Position numbers and translations under genes: made by a program
In this document: positions 14,971 to 24,298 of the stretch, in pieces
How the letters are laid out: the number at the start of each line of letters is the position of its first letter
Numbering within the stretch: the first letter of the stretch is position 1
Notes under the pieces: model-generated
What the model saw: the letters and a program-made list of their open reading frames with translations, nothing else
Database searches by the model: none
What the model was told of the DNA's origin: nothing
Source: Bacillota bacterium
Lineage (GTDB): Bacteria > Bacillota > Clostridia > Lachnospirales > Lachnospiraceae
Assembly: GCA_023420935.1 (NCBI GenBank)
Contig: JAEZUR010000078.1
Coordinates: 1 to 43,540, forward strand
DNA: 43,540 nt
Direction: 5' to 3'

Positions 14971-17079
14971 CTAAACCAAAGTATTTACATCAAGAATTAA
15001 AGCAACTTCGCCGTCACCAAGGATAGTAGCTCCACCAATAATCTTATTGTTATTGATGTATTTACCAATGGACTTAATAACAATTTCCTGTTGTCCAATT
15101 AGATTGTCTACCACTAAACCAGCTAATTTATTGCCTTTTGCAACGATTACTACTGTTAAACTTTCTGGCTTTTCTTCCAATGGTTCAACATCTAATACTT
15201 GTTCTAATCTAATAAGTGGAATTACTGTTCCTCTTAAATGAATTACTTCTCTTGTTTGTACATATTTAATTTCTGAATATGGGATATCTTCAATTGTTTG
15301 AATACTACCAAGTGGAATCGCATATTTTTCTGTTCCCAGTTCAACCATAAGTGCCTGAATGATTGCAAGGGTAAGTGGAAGTCTAATAATAAAGTTGCTA
15401 CCTTCCCCTAATTTTGTTTTCGCTTCGATATCTCCGCCTAACGCTTCAATTTTAGTCTTTACAACATCAAGACCAACACCTCTACCAGAAACGTCTGATA
15501 TCACTTCTGCTGTTGAAAAGCTTGGCTTAAATAATAAATCAATTATGTCTTTATCCGTCATTGTTTCAGCTTGTTCTGGTGTAATGGTACCTTTTTCAAG
15601 AGCTTTATTTTTTACTCTCTCTACATTAATACCGCCTCCATCATCACGTACTTCAATCACAACATTATTGCCATCTTGATAAGCATCCAAGAAGATAGAA
15701 CCAACTTTTGGCTTACCGGCTGCAACTCTTTCTTCATTGCTTTCAAGACCATGATCTGCTGCATTACGAAGTAAATGCATTAACGGATCACCAATTTCAT
15801 CAATTACAGTTCTATCAAGTTCTGTATCTTCACCTGTCATATACAGTTCCATTTCTTTGTTTAACTTTTTCGTCAAATCTCGAATCATTCTAGGGAATCT
15901 GTTCACAACACTTTCAATAGGAACCATTCGAACCTTCATTACTGATTCATGAAGATTGGTAGTAACTCTTTCTAAGTATTCTATCTGTTCATTGAATCCA
16001 GTAGCGCCTTTTACTTCATTTTCGGAAGAACTAATGGAAACCAAACCATTTTTCGCAATGATAAGCTCACTAACTAAATTCATAAGAACATCTAATTTTT
16101 CAATATCTACACGTACAGAGCGGTTAACTACAGGTTTCGCTGTTTGCTGTTTCGCTGCTGCAGCTGCTTTTGCTGCTGTTGTAGATGCTGTTGTAGTCGC
16201 TGTTGCTGTCGCCGCTGCTGTGGCACTTTCGCTTTTACTTTTTTCTACATTAACTTGTCCACTTGTATTCGCTTCTTCTTCCACCTCTATTATGTCAATG
16301 AAAACTTCTTTGACTTCAGAAACATTCTCAATTGATTTCTTTACTTTATCGATTGCTTCTTTTGTAAGTAAGATAACGCTAAAATCAAAATCAAATCTTT
16401 CATCTTCAATATCCTGTACTTCTGGTACAGATCGAATTACTTCACCTAATTCTTCTAAGCATTTAAATACAAGAAATGCTCTAGCTGCCTTAAGAATACA
16501 AGTTTCGGAAATATAAACAGTGATGCCATATGCATTCTGACCTAATGATTTTGCTTTATTAATTGCATGTTTTTCATAGTCAGCGAGTTTTAACTCTTTA
16601 AACTTCATAAGTTCTTGTGTTTGTACCGCTGTTTCAGTTTCTTGTTTTGCAGGTGCTGCTTCTTTTGTTTCTTCTTTTACTTCAGCGCCTCCTAAACCAG
16701 CATTTAAGATATTATTAAGTTCTTTAATAATATCTTCATTATCGTCTGAACCTTCATCAGCTGAATTTTGAATATTACTTAAATACGTTTCTAACGCATC
16801 AAGTCCTCTAAATAAGACATCAACTAAATTAGCTTTTACAGTCATTTTACCACTTCTGATTTCGGAAAAAACATTCTCCATATCATGAGTAAGTCTTTGC
16901 ATTCTCTTATAGCCCATTGTACCTGCCATTCCTTTTAATGAATGAGCAGCTCTAAATATTTCATTTATCGTATTTTCATTATCTGGTTCTCTTTCTAATA
17001 CTAATAAATGTTCATTTAAACTTTGTAAATGCTCTTTTGTTTCATCAATAAAAATCTCTAGATATTGGCTTACATCCAT
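14971..17079 (-). CDS. cheA: Chemotaxis histidine kinase CheA
   Basis: CheA autophosphorylates and passes phosphate to CheY and CheB. Domains in order are the P1 phosphotransfer domain with His46 in AAHSLKGMAG, then the P2 regulator-binding region (about 165-270). An Ala/Thr-rich linker (about 285-315) follows, then the P3 dimerisation domain starting RVDIEKLDVLMNLVSELI. The P4 kinase domain has the N-box LLRNAADHG and the G-boxes EVRDDGGGI and GRGVGLDVVK. A CheW-like P5 regulatory domain ends the protein. The length of 702 residues is normal. The start lies one base after the cheB stop, with GGGGTG upstream, so the genes are coupled. Confidence 0.97.
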   Translation of the reverse strand: MDVSQYLEIFIDETKEHLQSLNEHLLVLEREPDNENTINEIFRAAHSLKGMAGTMGYKRMQRLTHDMENVFSEIRSGKMTVKANLVDVLFRGLDALETYLSNIQNSADEGSDDNEDIIKELNNILNAGLGGAEVKEETKEAAPAKQETETAVQTQELMKFKELKLADYEKHAINKAKSLGQNAYGITVYISETCILKAARAFLVFKCLEELGEVIRSVPEVQDIEDERFDFDFSVILLTKEAIDKVKKSIENVSEVKEVFIDIIEVEEEANTSGQVNVEKSKSESATAAATATATTTASTTAAKAAAAAKQQTAKPVVNRSVRVDIEKLDVLMNLVSELIIAKNGLVSISSSENEVKGATGFNEQIEYLERVTTNLHESVMKVRMVPIESVVNRFPRMIRDLTKKLNKEMELYMTGEDTELDRTVIDEIGDPLMHLLRNAADHGLESNEERVAAGKPKVGSIFLDAYQDGNNVVIEVRDDGGGINVERVKNKALEKGTITPEQAETMTDKDIIDLLFKPSFSTAEVISDVSGRGVGLDVVKTKIEALGGDIEAKTKLGEGSNFIIRLPLTLAIIQALMVELGTEKYAIPLGSIQTIEDIPYSEIKYVQTREVIHLRGTVIPLIRLEQVLDVEPLEEKPESLTVVIVAKGNKLAGLVVDNLIGQQEIVIKSIGKYINNNKIIGGATILGDGEVALILDVNTLV

Positions 17080-17080
17080 T

Positions 17081-18202
17081 TTATCGCACCCCCACGTTCT
17101 TTACTATAGCACCTGAAACTGTTTTTAATGGAACGACCTCATCTACTAAGCCAGCATCTGCAATCACTTTTGGCATTCCATATACAGTACATGTTTCCGC
17201 ATTTTGTGCTATCACATAAATGTTATTGTGTTCTTGTAATTTTTTAATTCCTCTTGTGCCATCGCCACCCATGCCAGTTAAAACGACACAGGTAATTTCC
17301 TCAAAATCAGTAGATGCTAGTGATTCATATAAAATATCAGCACATGGTTTCAAACCATTTCTTGCGGCTTCTGCCGTAATAGATAATTTATAAGTTCCTT
17401 CACTTTGTTTGTGCAGGCGCATTTGGCTTCCGCCTTTTGCAATATAAACTACCCCTTTTTTAATGATTTCACCATCTTCCGCTTCTTTAACACGAATACT
17501 ACTCATTTCATCTAATCGCTGCGCTAGGGAATTGGTAAATCCCTCGGGCATATGTTGAACAATCAGCGTAGGCGCATCTAAATTAGCGGGTAAATTAGGT
17601 ATTACCTCTTGTAACGCTTTTGGTCCACCTGTAGAACATGCTAAGGCTATTAATTTTGTGCCTCTTCTCGTTTCCTTACGGATGGATTGTTCTTGTTTTG
17701 GAACCCTTAGTGGTTCTTGTTTTTGAATTTGTGTTCCTACTGGCCAAATTTTTTGTACTGATGTTTCGGCATGAACATCTTGTACACTGGAACAATCAAC
17801 AAGACCCGTTGCGCACGCTAAACAGTCAATGATTTTTTCGTGAAATTGTCTGCTTTTGGCTTCTATAAAACTATCTGGTTTTGTCACGAAATCAAACGCT
17901 CCTAATTCTAACGCACGAATTGTTTCTTTTGCACCTTCTTTTGCTAAAGTGCTGACTACAATAATTGTAGCTTTTATTTTGTGCTTATTTAATTGTTCAA
18001 GAAATTCAAGTCCATCCATCTTTGGCATATTAATATCTAATAATATACCATCGTATTTAGATCCTTTTACCAATAAATCCAAAGCTTCTAATCCATTCTT
18101 GGCGATGTCTGATACCTGAAATCTATCATCTGACTTAATTATATCAGACAATACCCTTCTTATAAGTGCAGAGTCATCAATTATTAAAATATTTTTCTTC
18201 AA
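17081..18202 (-). CDS. cheB: Protein-glutamate methylesterase CheB
   Basis: CheB removes methyl groups from chemoreceptors for adaptation. The receiver domain shows ILIIDDSALIRRVL and the phospho-acceptor Asp56 in LLDINMPKMDG. A linker leads to the methylesterase domain with the Ser site ACSTGGPKAL, His in VQHMPEGFT, and Asp in LTGMGGDGTRG. The length of 373 residues is typical. Translation starts at a TTG directly after the ycgR stop (TGATTG), with AAAGGA nine bases upstream. Its partner methyltransferase CheR is not encoded in this window. Confidence 0.95.
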   Translation of the reverse strand: MKKNILIIDDSALIRRVLSDIIKSDDRFQVSDIAKNGLEALDLLVKGSKYDGILLDINMPKMDGLEFLEQLNKHKIKATIIVVSTLAKEGAKETIRALELGAFDFVTKPDSFIEAKSRQFHEKIIDCLACATGLVDCSSVQDVHAETSVQKIWPVGTQIQKQEPLRVPKQEQSIRKETRRGTKLIALACSTGGPKALQEVIPNLPANLDAPTLIVQHMPEGFTNSLAQRLDEMSSIRVKEAEDGEIIKKGVVYIAKGGSQMRLHKQSEGTYKLSITAEAARNGLKPCADILYESLASTDFEEITCVVLTGMGGDGTRGIKKLQEHNNIYVIAQNAETCTVYGMPKVIADAGLVDEVVPLKTVSGAIVKNVGVR

Positions 18203-18970
18203 TCATATCAGTCCTTTTTCTCGTTTTCTAATTTTACGTTCCTCTTCAAATACATATTTTATGATAGTTTCTCTTTCCTCAAGTTCAATTTCAGAAAACT
18301 CAACCCGATTTTCATAATAACCATACTTATTTGGAAGTTGGATTGAGGATATAATGGTAGCTTTCAATACACAATTCTTGGTTCCATTATTTATTTGGAA
18401 TGCTATATTAATTCTTAATTTGGTTCCTTTATCATGGAAATTAGTAGAATTAAACCTTGCTCCTCCCCCACTTATGTCTGTTATGGTTGCTGGAAACCAT
18501 TCTGTCTGAAGTTGATTTAATGCATTTATGCAACGGTCTTTATCATCTGGACTAATAAAATCATCCTGTTGTAATTGATTTATAAAATTTAGTTCTTCTT
18601 CGTGAAATATTCTGTACTCCATATCCAATATACATTCTAATCGATAGTACTGTCTTCTTTGATATTTTTCCAATAATGAGGTGAGCTTAACAATTAAAAT
18701 ATAAATGTTCTCTTCCTTGTAACGGTCAACTATTTCACAGTTACACTGATAGAGCCCCCTCTCAGTATAGAAACATAACTTATATTTATCTCCAAGATCT
18801 AATGGTATCACACGACTGTACTCTATAGGCATTGCTATTTTTAATTTATCTTCATCAAGATAATCAAGCAATTGACTTACATACTGCCTCTCTTGAGCTG
18901 AATCCTCAAAACCTCTTTTCAATTTTGTTAAATCTATCTTATCCCCAATAGATACAATTTTTGATACCAT
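18203..18970 (-). CDS. ycgR: PilZ-domain c-di-GMP receptor, YcgR-like flagellar brake
   Basis: The 255-residue protein has an N-terminal YcgR-like domain and a C-terminal PilZ domain. The c-di-GMP-binding signature is visible: an Arg-rich RRQYYR at the domain boundary and DISGGGARFNS about 60 residues later. In other bacteria, YcgR proteins with c-di-GMP bound slow the motor through MotA or FliG. It lies between flhG and cheB in the operon, which supports a motility role. The start at 18970 has GGGGAG six bases upstream. The name is by family; the phenotype is inferred. Confidence 0.85.
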   Translation of the reverse strand: MVSKIVSIGDKIDLTKLKRGFEDSAQERQYVSQLLDYLDEDKLKIAMPIEYSRVIPLDLGDKYKLCFYTERGLYQCNCEIVDRYKEENIYILIVKLTSLLEKYQRRQYYRLECILDMEYRIFHEEELNFINQLQQDDFISPDDKDRCINALNQLQTEWFPATITDISGGGARFNSTNFHDKGTKLRINIAFQINNGTKNCVLKATIISSIQLPNKYGYYENRVEFSEIELEERETIIKYVFEEERKIRKREKGLI

Positions 18971-18987
18971 ACCAATCTCCCCATTTT

Positions 18988-19869
18988 CTACTTATTTAAT
19001 TTATTATGAATTAAATTGGAAAACAAATGTGCTATGCCCTGCTTCGTATGTTGTTCATTGATACAATATTGATCAAGCATCGTTGCTAAATCACTCATTG
19101 CGTTTGCTGCGTGAGAATTTGGAAATGCTATTGATACAGGTTTTTGTTGCATTACGGCTCTCGAAACCGTTCCATCCTGAGGGATAGCGCCCAAATATTC
19201 AACCTTGATATTTAGAAATTTGCTAACAACAACACTTAATTTGGAGAATAATTCTTTCCCTTCCTCAAACGTTCCAACACGGTTGGCTATCATTTTAATC
19301 ACCGTATTCTCTGGAACAAATTCTGATTTTTTATTTAATGTTTTTAATAGTGCATAGGCATCCGTAATGGATGTAGGCTCTGGAGTTGCCACTAAAAGTA
19401 CTTCTGTACTAGCTGCAACAAACTCTAAAACTGCATCTGAGATTCCAGCTCCTGTATCAATAATAATAACGTCTGTAATCTCATCTAGTTCGTATAATTT
19501 TTGTGTTAAGAACACGATTTGTTCTCTTGTTAAATTGCTTAGTTCTTGAATTCCTGAACCTCCGGAAATAAATCCTATGTCCTCAGGACCTTGGGTTATT
19601 ATCTCTCTGACTGATTTTCCGCGAAACATAAGATCAGCTAAATTATACTGCGGTCTGATTCCAAGCATTACTTCTACATTTGCCAATCCAAAGTCAGCAT
19701 CTAAAATAACTACTCTTTTTCCTCTTCTTCTTAATTGGATTGCTAGGTTTACAGAAATACTTGATTTTCCAACTCCACCTTTTCCGCTGGTAACAGTAAT
19801 AACTCTAGCTACTAAACGTGGTTGGTTTTGTTTTTTAATGATATTTCTCAACTGTTCGGCTTGATCCAT
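18988..19869 (-). CDS. flhG: Flagellar number regulator FlhG (MinD/ParA-type ATPase)
   Basis: FlhG is a MinD-like ATPase that acts with FlhF to set flagellar number and position. The N-terminus MDQAEQLRNI matches the DQAxxLR motif that stimulates FlhF GTPase. The deviant Walker A SGKGGVGKSS (28-37) follows, then ILDADFGLANVEVMLG. A C-terminal amphipathic membrane-targeting helix is likely. The length of 293 residues is typical. It overlaps the flhF stop by one base (TAATG), indicating coupled translation of the two partners. Confidence 0.93.
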   Translation of the reverse strand: MDQAEQLRNIIKKQNQPRLVARVITVTSGKGGVGKSSISVNLAIQLRRRGKRVVILDADFGLANVEVMLGIRPQYNLADLMFRGKSVREIITQGPEDIGFISGGSGIQELSNLTREQIVFLTQKLYELDEITDVIIIDTGAGISDAVLEFVAASTEVLLVATPEPTSITDAYALLKTLNKKSEFVPENTVIKMIANRVGTFEEGKELFSKLSVVVSKFLNIKVEYLGAIPQDGTVSRAVMQQKPVSIAFPNSHAANAMSDLATMLDQYCINEQHTKQGIAHLFSNLIHNKLNK

Positions 19870-21092
19870 TAATTGTTCCCCCCCAGCAATCGCTTCGCTA
19901 TACTTTGCGCATCAATTTTCCCAATATCATCTGGTACGTTTTGTCCCCATGTAGTATAGGATAAAGCTGCACCTGTTAGCATTTTTATGTTTAAAACATT
20001 TCCGATACAACTAGTTTCATCTAACTTAGTAAAAATTAAATTATAATTAGTTATTTCTGAGTAAACTTCTGTTATATTAACTAAATCACGATACTTTGTT
20101 GTTGCACTTAATACAAGATAGATTTCTCGATCCTCATCTGGTATGGAATGAATCAGGTGTCCAATATCTTCCTGTTGTTCCTTATTGGTATGAGCCCTTC
20201 CAGCCGTATCAACTAAAACTACATCATAGCCTTCATATTGCTCTTTTACTTCTTGCATCTCATCTTCTGAATACACTACCTTGATTGGAATCCCTAAAAT
20301 GTTAGCATACGTTCTTAATTGTTCTACTGCTGCAATACGGTATGTATCCGATGTTACCAATGCAACTTTAGCCTTATTATTTAGCTTAAGTGTAGAAGCA
20401 ATCTTAGCGATGGTTGTTGTTTTACCTACTCCTGTTGGTCCAATAAAGAAAATATACTTAGTTTTATTTTCTTCCATGGTAATTGTTCTAGGTTGGCCTA
20501 GCTTAAGAATGATTTTCTGATAAATACTTGCTAAAACATTATCAACTGTTGCATCTTTTTTTAATGATTTTTCAATCTCTGCAATAATTTGATTTGCATA
20601 TTTCTCATCTACTTCATTTTTAATCAATTGATTATAAATGAGCTGGACACATGCTGCATTCTTACTCATTTCTTCTGGAGCCTTTCCATCAGCAGGTTTC
20701 TCTGCTACAACTGTGTTTATCTGTTGTTCTAATAACACCTGAAGGTTATTCAATCTTTTTTCGATTGCAGTCTCTTCTTTATTAATCGTCTTAACTTCTT
20801 CAGGTTCCTCTAAAATAATATCTTTAGAAACAGGTTTTATATTCTGCTGCACCTGTTGCACCTGTTGCACCTGCTGTATCTCTTGTATTTTCGAAATTAG
20901 TTTATCATTGTTATATGATACATTCTCATCTACAGCAGCTGTAATTTCTACCGTCGGTTTTGAAAAGAATTTATATACCCCTTTTGGTTTAACCGATTTT
21001 ATATTCATTACAATAGCATCTTTGCCTAGTTCTTCTTTTGCAAGCATAATTGCCTCTGTTTCAGTATTAGCTTGAAATTTCTTAATTATCAT
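19869..21092 (-). CDS. flhF: SRP-type GTPase FlhF
   Basis: FlhF is an SRP-family GTPase that places flagella and recruits early basal-body proteins. The N-terminal B domain is rich in Gln. The NG domain has the P-loop GPTGVGKT (218-225), the DTAGRAHT box and the TKLDETSC motif. The length of 407 residues is normal. Residues 74-83 are repeated Gln-Gln-Val units encoded by a 9-base tandem repeat (20844-20879). It overlaps the flhA stop by one base (TAATG), continuing a coupled flhA-flhF-flhG series. Confidence 0.95.
   Translation of the reverse strand: MIIKKFQANTETEAIMLAKEELGKDAIVMNIKSVKPKGVYKFFSKPTVEITAAVDENVSYNNDKLISKIQEIQQVQQVQQVQQNIKPVSKDIILEEPEEVKTINKEETAIEKRLNNLQVLLEQQINTVVAEKPADGKAPEEMSKNAACVQLIYNQLIKNEVDEKYANQIIAEIEKSLKKDATVDNVLASIYQKIILKLGQPRTITMEENKTKYIFFIGPTGVGKTTTIAKIASTLKLNNKAKVALVTSDTYRIAAVEQLRTYANILGIPIKVVYSEDEMQEVKEQYEGYDVVLVDTAGRAHTNKEQQEDIGHLIHSIPDEDREIYLVLSATTKYRDLVNITEVYSEITNYNLIFTKLDETSCIGNVLNIKMLTGAALSYTTWGQNVPDDIGKIDAQSIAKRLLGGNN
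20844..20879. repeat. Four 9-base tandem repeats inside flhF
   Basis: On the plus strand this reads ctgctgcac, ctgttgcac, ctgttgcac, ctgctgtat: four near-identical 9-mers encoding a Gln-Gln-Val repeat in the B domain of FlhF. Each unit is in frame, so copy-number change would alter linker length without breaking the gene. Confidence 0.75.
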
Positions 21093-23124
21093 TATACTGT
21101 CACCATCCCAATCGACTGTAATTCTACGTTTGAATCTATTTCATTATAGGAAATTACGATTAAATCCTTATAATAATCTGATGTAAGTTTTTTAAAGTAC
21201 ATTCTTACAATTGGTGATGTAATTATAATTGGATTTCTTCCCAAATTCTCAAGTTTTGCAATCTCTTCCTGTACCGAATCAATAATTCCTTTTGTTCGCT
21301 CTGGATCTAACGTTAAATACGCACCCTGTTCTGTTTGTTTCACAGAACCCATAATTTCTTGTTCAATCTTTGGATCCAATGTTACTACACTTGTAGTCTC
21401 ATTCATAGGGAAATATTTATTGGAGATTGCTCGTTTCAGGCTTTGCCTTGCATATTCTGTTAAAACATCTGTGTCTCTTGTTGTTGGGGCATAATCAGCT
21501 AATGTTTCAAATATACTAATTAAATCTCTGATTGAAATACCTTCTCTTAATAAATTCTGCAATACTTTTTGAACTTCACCAACACTTAATAATTTTGGTA
21601 CAAGTTCTGATACTAAAGTTGAATTGGCTTCCTGTACATTACTAATAAGGTTCTGAACGTCTTGTCTTGTTAATAATTCATCTAAGTGGTTACGAACTAC
21701 TTCTGTTAAGTGAGTTGCTATAATAGAAGGTGGATCCACTACAGTATAACCTAAAGACTCTGCTCTTTCTCTCTGACTGTCTGTTATCCATATAGCAGGC
21801 AAATGAAAGGACGGCTCAAAAGTTGGAATACCTGCAATCTCTTCTTCAACATAACCTGGGTTCATTGCCATATAGTGATCAAACAATATCTCTCCATCAC
21901 TGACAGGCACACCCTTTATCTTTATAACATACTGATTAGGATTCAACTGTATGTTATCTCTTAATCGAATCATTGGAACTACACTACCAAGTTCAAGTGC
22001 AATCTGTCTACGAATCATAACAACACGGTCTAACAAGTCTCCTCCTTGGTTTACATCAGCAAGTGGTATAATTCCATAACCAAATTCCAATTCAATCGGA
22101 TCAACCTGTAACAAAGATACCACATTTTCTGGTCTTCGTATTTCCTGAGCAGAAGTTTCATCTGCTGAAACTTCAGATTCGATATCTTCCACTTCAATTT
22201 TACCTGCAATGACACGGCCAGTAACAATAAAAATTAACCCGTATGCACTAAATACTAAGTTATCCAGTGGTGTGAAAATAGCAAGGAAGATCATGCTTCC
22301 ACCAACCATATATAATACCTTTGGAATAGATACTAATTGCCTTAATAAAACATCTCCAATATCTGCTTCTCTTGATACTTTAGTTACTAATATACCTGTT
22401 GCAAGAGAAATCATTAATGATGGAATCTGACTCACTAACCCATCACCAATGGCAAGAATAGTATACTTTTGCATTGCTTCTGCTACTACCAACCCTTGGC
22501 TGAAAACTCCAAGTGCAATACCACCCGCAAAGTTAATGACTGTAATAACCAAGCCTGCTACTGCATCTCCCTTAACATACTTGGTAGCACCATCCATTGC
22601 TCCAAAAAAGCTAGATTCATCTTGAATTTTTTGTCTTCGTTCTCTTGCTTCGGTATCTGTAATTGCACCAGTATTTAAATCAGCATCAATTGCCATCTGT
22701 TTACCTGGCATTGCATCTAATGTAAATCTGGCTGTTACTTCTGATACACGCTCGGAACCTTTATTAATTACCATAAACTGAACGATAATTAAAATAACAA
22801 AAATGATTGCACCTTGATTATATTATTTCCACCTACGAAACCTCCAAATGTTTCAACAACGTTTCCAGGTTCCCCTGTCATAAGTATTAACTTTGTTGAA
22901 GATACATTAAGTGAGATTCGAAAAACTGTTGTAAATAATAAAATAGTTGGAAAACTTGACATACTTAATGCTTCTCTAGAAAACAATGCATTAAATAGAA
23001 CAATCATAGCAATTGACATATTCAAAGCTAACAATATATCCAACAACCAAGAAGGCATTGGTACAATAAGGAAAATGATTGCTGACATTATAAAAATACC
23101 GATTCCAAAATCTGTTTTCTTCAA
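21092..23124 (-). pseudogene. flhA: Flagellar export gate protein FlhA, interrupted by a frameshift
   Basis: FlhA is the large export-gate subunit of the flagellar type III secretion system, normally one protein of ~680-690 residues. Here residues 1 to ~103 (TTG start at 23124, MKKTDFGIGIF) run in one frame to GGNNII and then to a stop at 22789. The remaining membrane helices and cytoplasmic domain continue in another frame from about 22813 (GAIIFVILIIVQF, then INKGSERVSEVTARFTLDAMPG) to 21092. In related FlhA proteins GGN is followed by about three residues, Gly, then the same helix. Removing the two bases AA at 22814-22815 would restore exactly that spacing. Both halves are otherwise intact. 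A sequencing error or a recent mutation could cause this. No canonical slippery heptamer is visible. Confidence 0.9.
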
Positions 23125-23146
23125 TTACCTGTGTCTCCTCTCTGGT

Positions 23147-24271
23147 TTATATTTTCCCTTTTAATCCGTACACATAAGCTAATATTTCTGCCACCATCTG
23201 ATAAAGTTCTGGCGGAATTTGAGCATCAATGTCTACATTATAATATAACATTCTTGCAAGAGGCTTATTCTCTACGACTTCAATCTGATTGTCTCTTGCA
23301 ATACTTTTTATCTTTTCAGCTAAATAATCAGCCCCCTTTGCAATCACAACTGGCGCTTCGGAAGATTCTCGATCGTACTTGATTGCAACAGCCAGATGAG
23401 TAGGATTGGTAATTACTACATCTGCTTGTGGCAGTGCCTGCATCATTCTACGCTGAGATATTTCTCTCATCTTACTCTTAATTTGACCTTTAATATGAGG
23501 GTCACCTTCTGAATTCTTATATTCGTCTTTCACTTCTTGTTTCGACATACGCATGTCTTTCTTAAACTTTAATCGCTGATAGATAAAGTCAGCAAATGCT
23601 AATGCAAGAAAAATTATACTTATTCTTAATCCAAGATCTATAACTAAATTTCCTATCCACATAATCGCTTGTACTAAAGGCATACGATATAGATCAATAA
23701 TCATATTCCACTTATCTTTTAAAACATCATATACTATATAAGCAATCACACCAATTTTCGCAGTATCTTTTAATAATTCAAAAAGTTTATCCTTTGAAAA
23801 TAACCTTTTCATACCGCTGATTGGATTAAACTTACTAAATTTAGGCTGTAAAGGTTTGAATGAAATTTGCCATTTTACTTGAATAATATTAGTGATAAAA
23901 GCGATCACAAATGCTGATATCAGCATAGGAAAGCACAGAAATGCTATTTCTTTAATACAATAAGATACTAATACAAGTAATGTATTTCTTGAGAATTCAT
24001 TGTTGGTTGCACCTTCAATGGAACCATAAATCTCTCGAAAAGATCCTAAAAAACCATTTCCGATATAACCCACAAATAATTTTATCATGATAAATAAGGT
24101 AATCAGCATAGATGCAGTAATTAAGTCTGTACTCTTAGCTACCTGCCCTTCCCCTCTGGCATCATTCAGTTTTTTGCTTGTGGCTTCTTCTGTCTTCTCT
24201 CCTCCAGATCCTTCACTGGCGAAAAATTGTAGGTTATACTTTAGAAGATAACCTGTTTCAATTTTTGTCAT
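23147..24271 (-). CDS. flhB: Flagellar export switch protein FlhB
   Basis: FlhB controls the export specificity switch from hook to filament substrates. Four membrane helices fill the N-terminal half. The cytoplasmic part contains the autocleavage motif in VVITNPTHLAVAIKYD, where the bond Asn-Pro is cut. The length of 374 residues is slightly above typical because of a 15-residue start segment. The ATG at 24271 has AGAGGG upstream. It lies between fliR and flhA, a conserved order. Confidence 0.96.
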   Translation of the reverse strand: MTKIETGYLLKYNLQFFASEGSGGEKTEEATSKKLNDARGEGQVAKSTDLITASMLITLFIMIKLFVGYIGNGFLGSFREIYGSIEGATNNEFSRNTLLVLVSYCIKEIAFLCFPMLISAFVIAFITNIIQVKWQISFKPLQPKFSKFNPISGMKRLFSKDKLFELLKDTAKIGVIAYIVYDVLKDKWNMIIDLYRMPLVQAIMWIGNLVIDLGLRISIIFLALAFADFIYQRLKFKKDMRMSKQEVKDEYKNSEGDPHIKGQIKSKMREISQRRMMQALPQADVVITNPTHLAVAIKYDRESSEAPVVIAKGADYLAEKIKSIARDNQIEVVENKPLARMLYYNVDIDAQIPPELYQMVAEILAYVYGLKGKI

Positions 24272-24298
24272 ATAACCACTTTCCCTCTAAAAGTAATT

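Noticed and set aside
16144..16335. A very Cys-rich plus-strand frame (about 63 residues) that looks like a metallothionein
   Set aside because: It is the antisense reading of the Ala/Thr linker in CheA. It has no ribosome site or promoter.
15956..16516. A 186-residue plus-strand frame opposite cheA
   Set aside because: It is entirely antisense to the conserved CheA coding region, with no independent signals.
22789..22830. Programmed ribosomal frameshifting in flhA
   Set aside because: There is no X-XXY-YYZ slippery heptamer near the junction, no obvious stimulatory stem, and no known need for a short FlhA product. An error or mutation is simpler.
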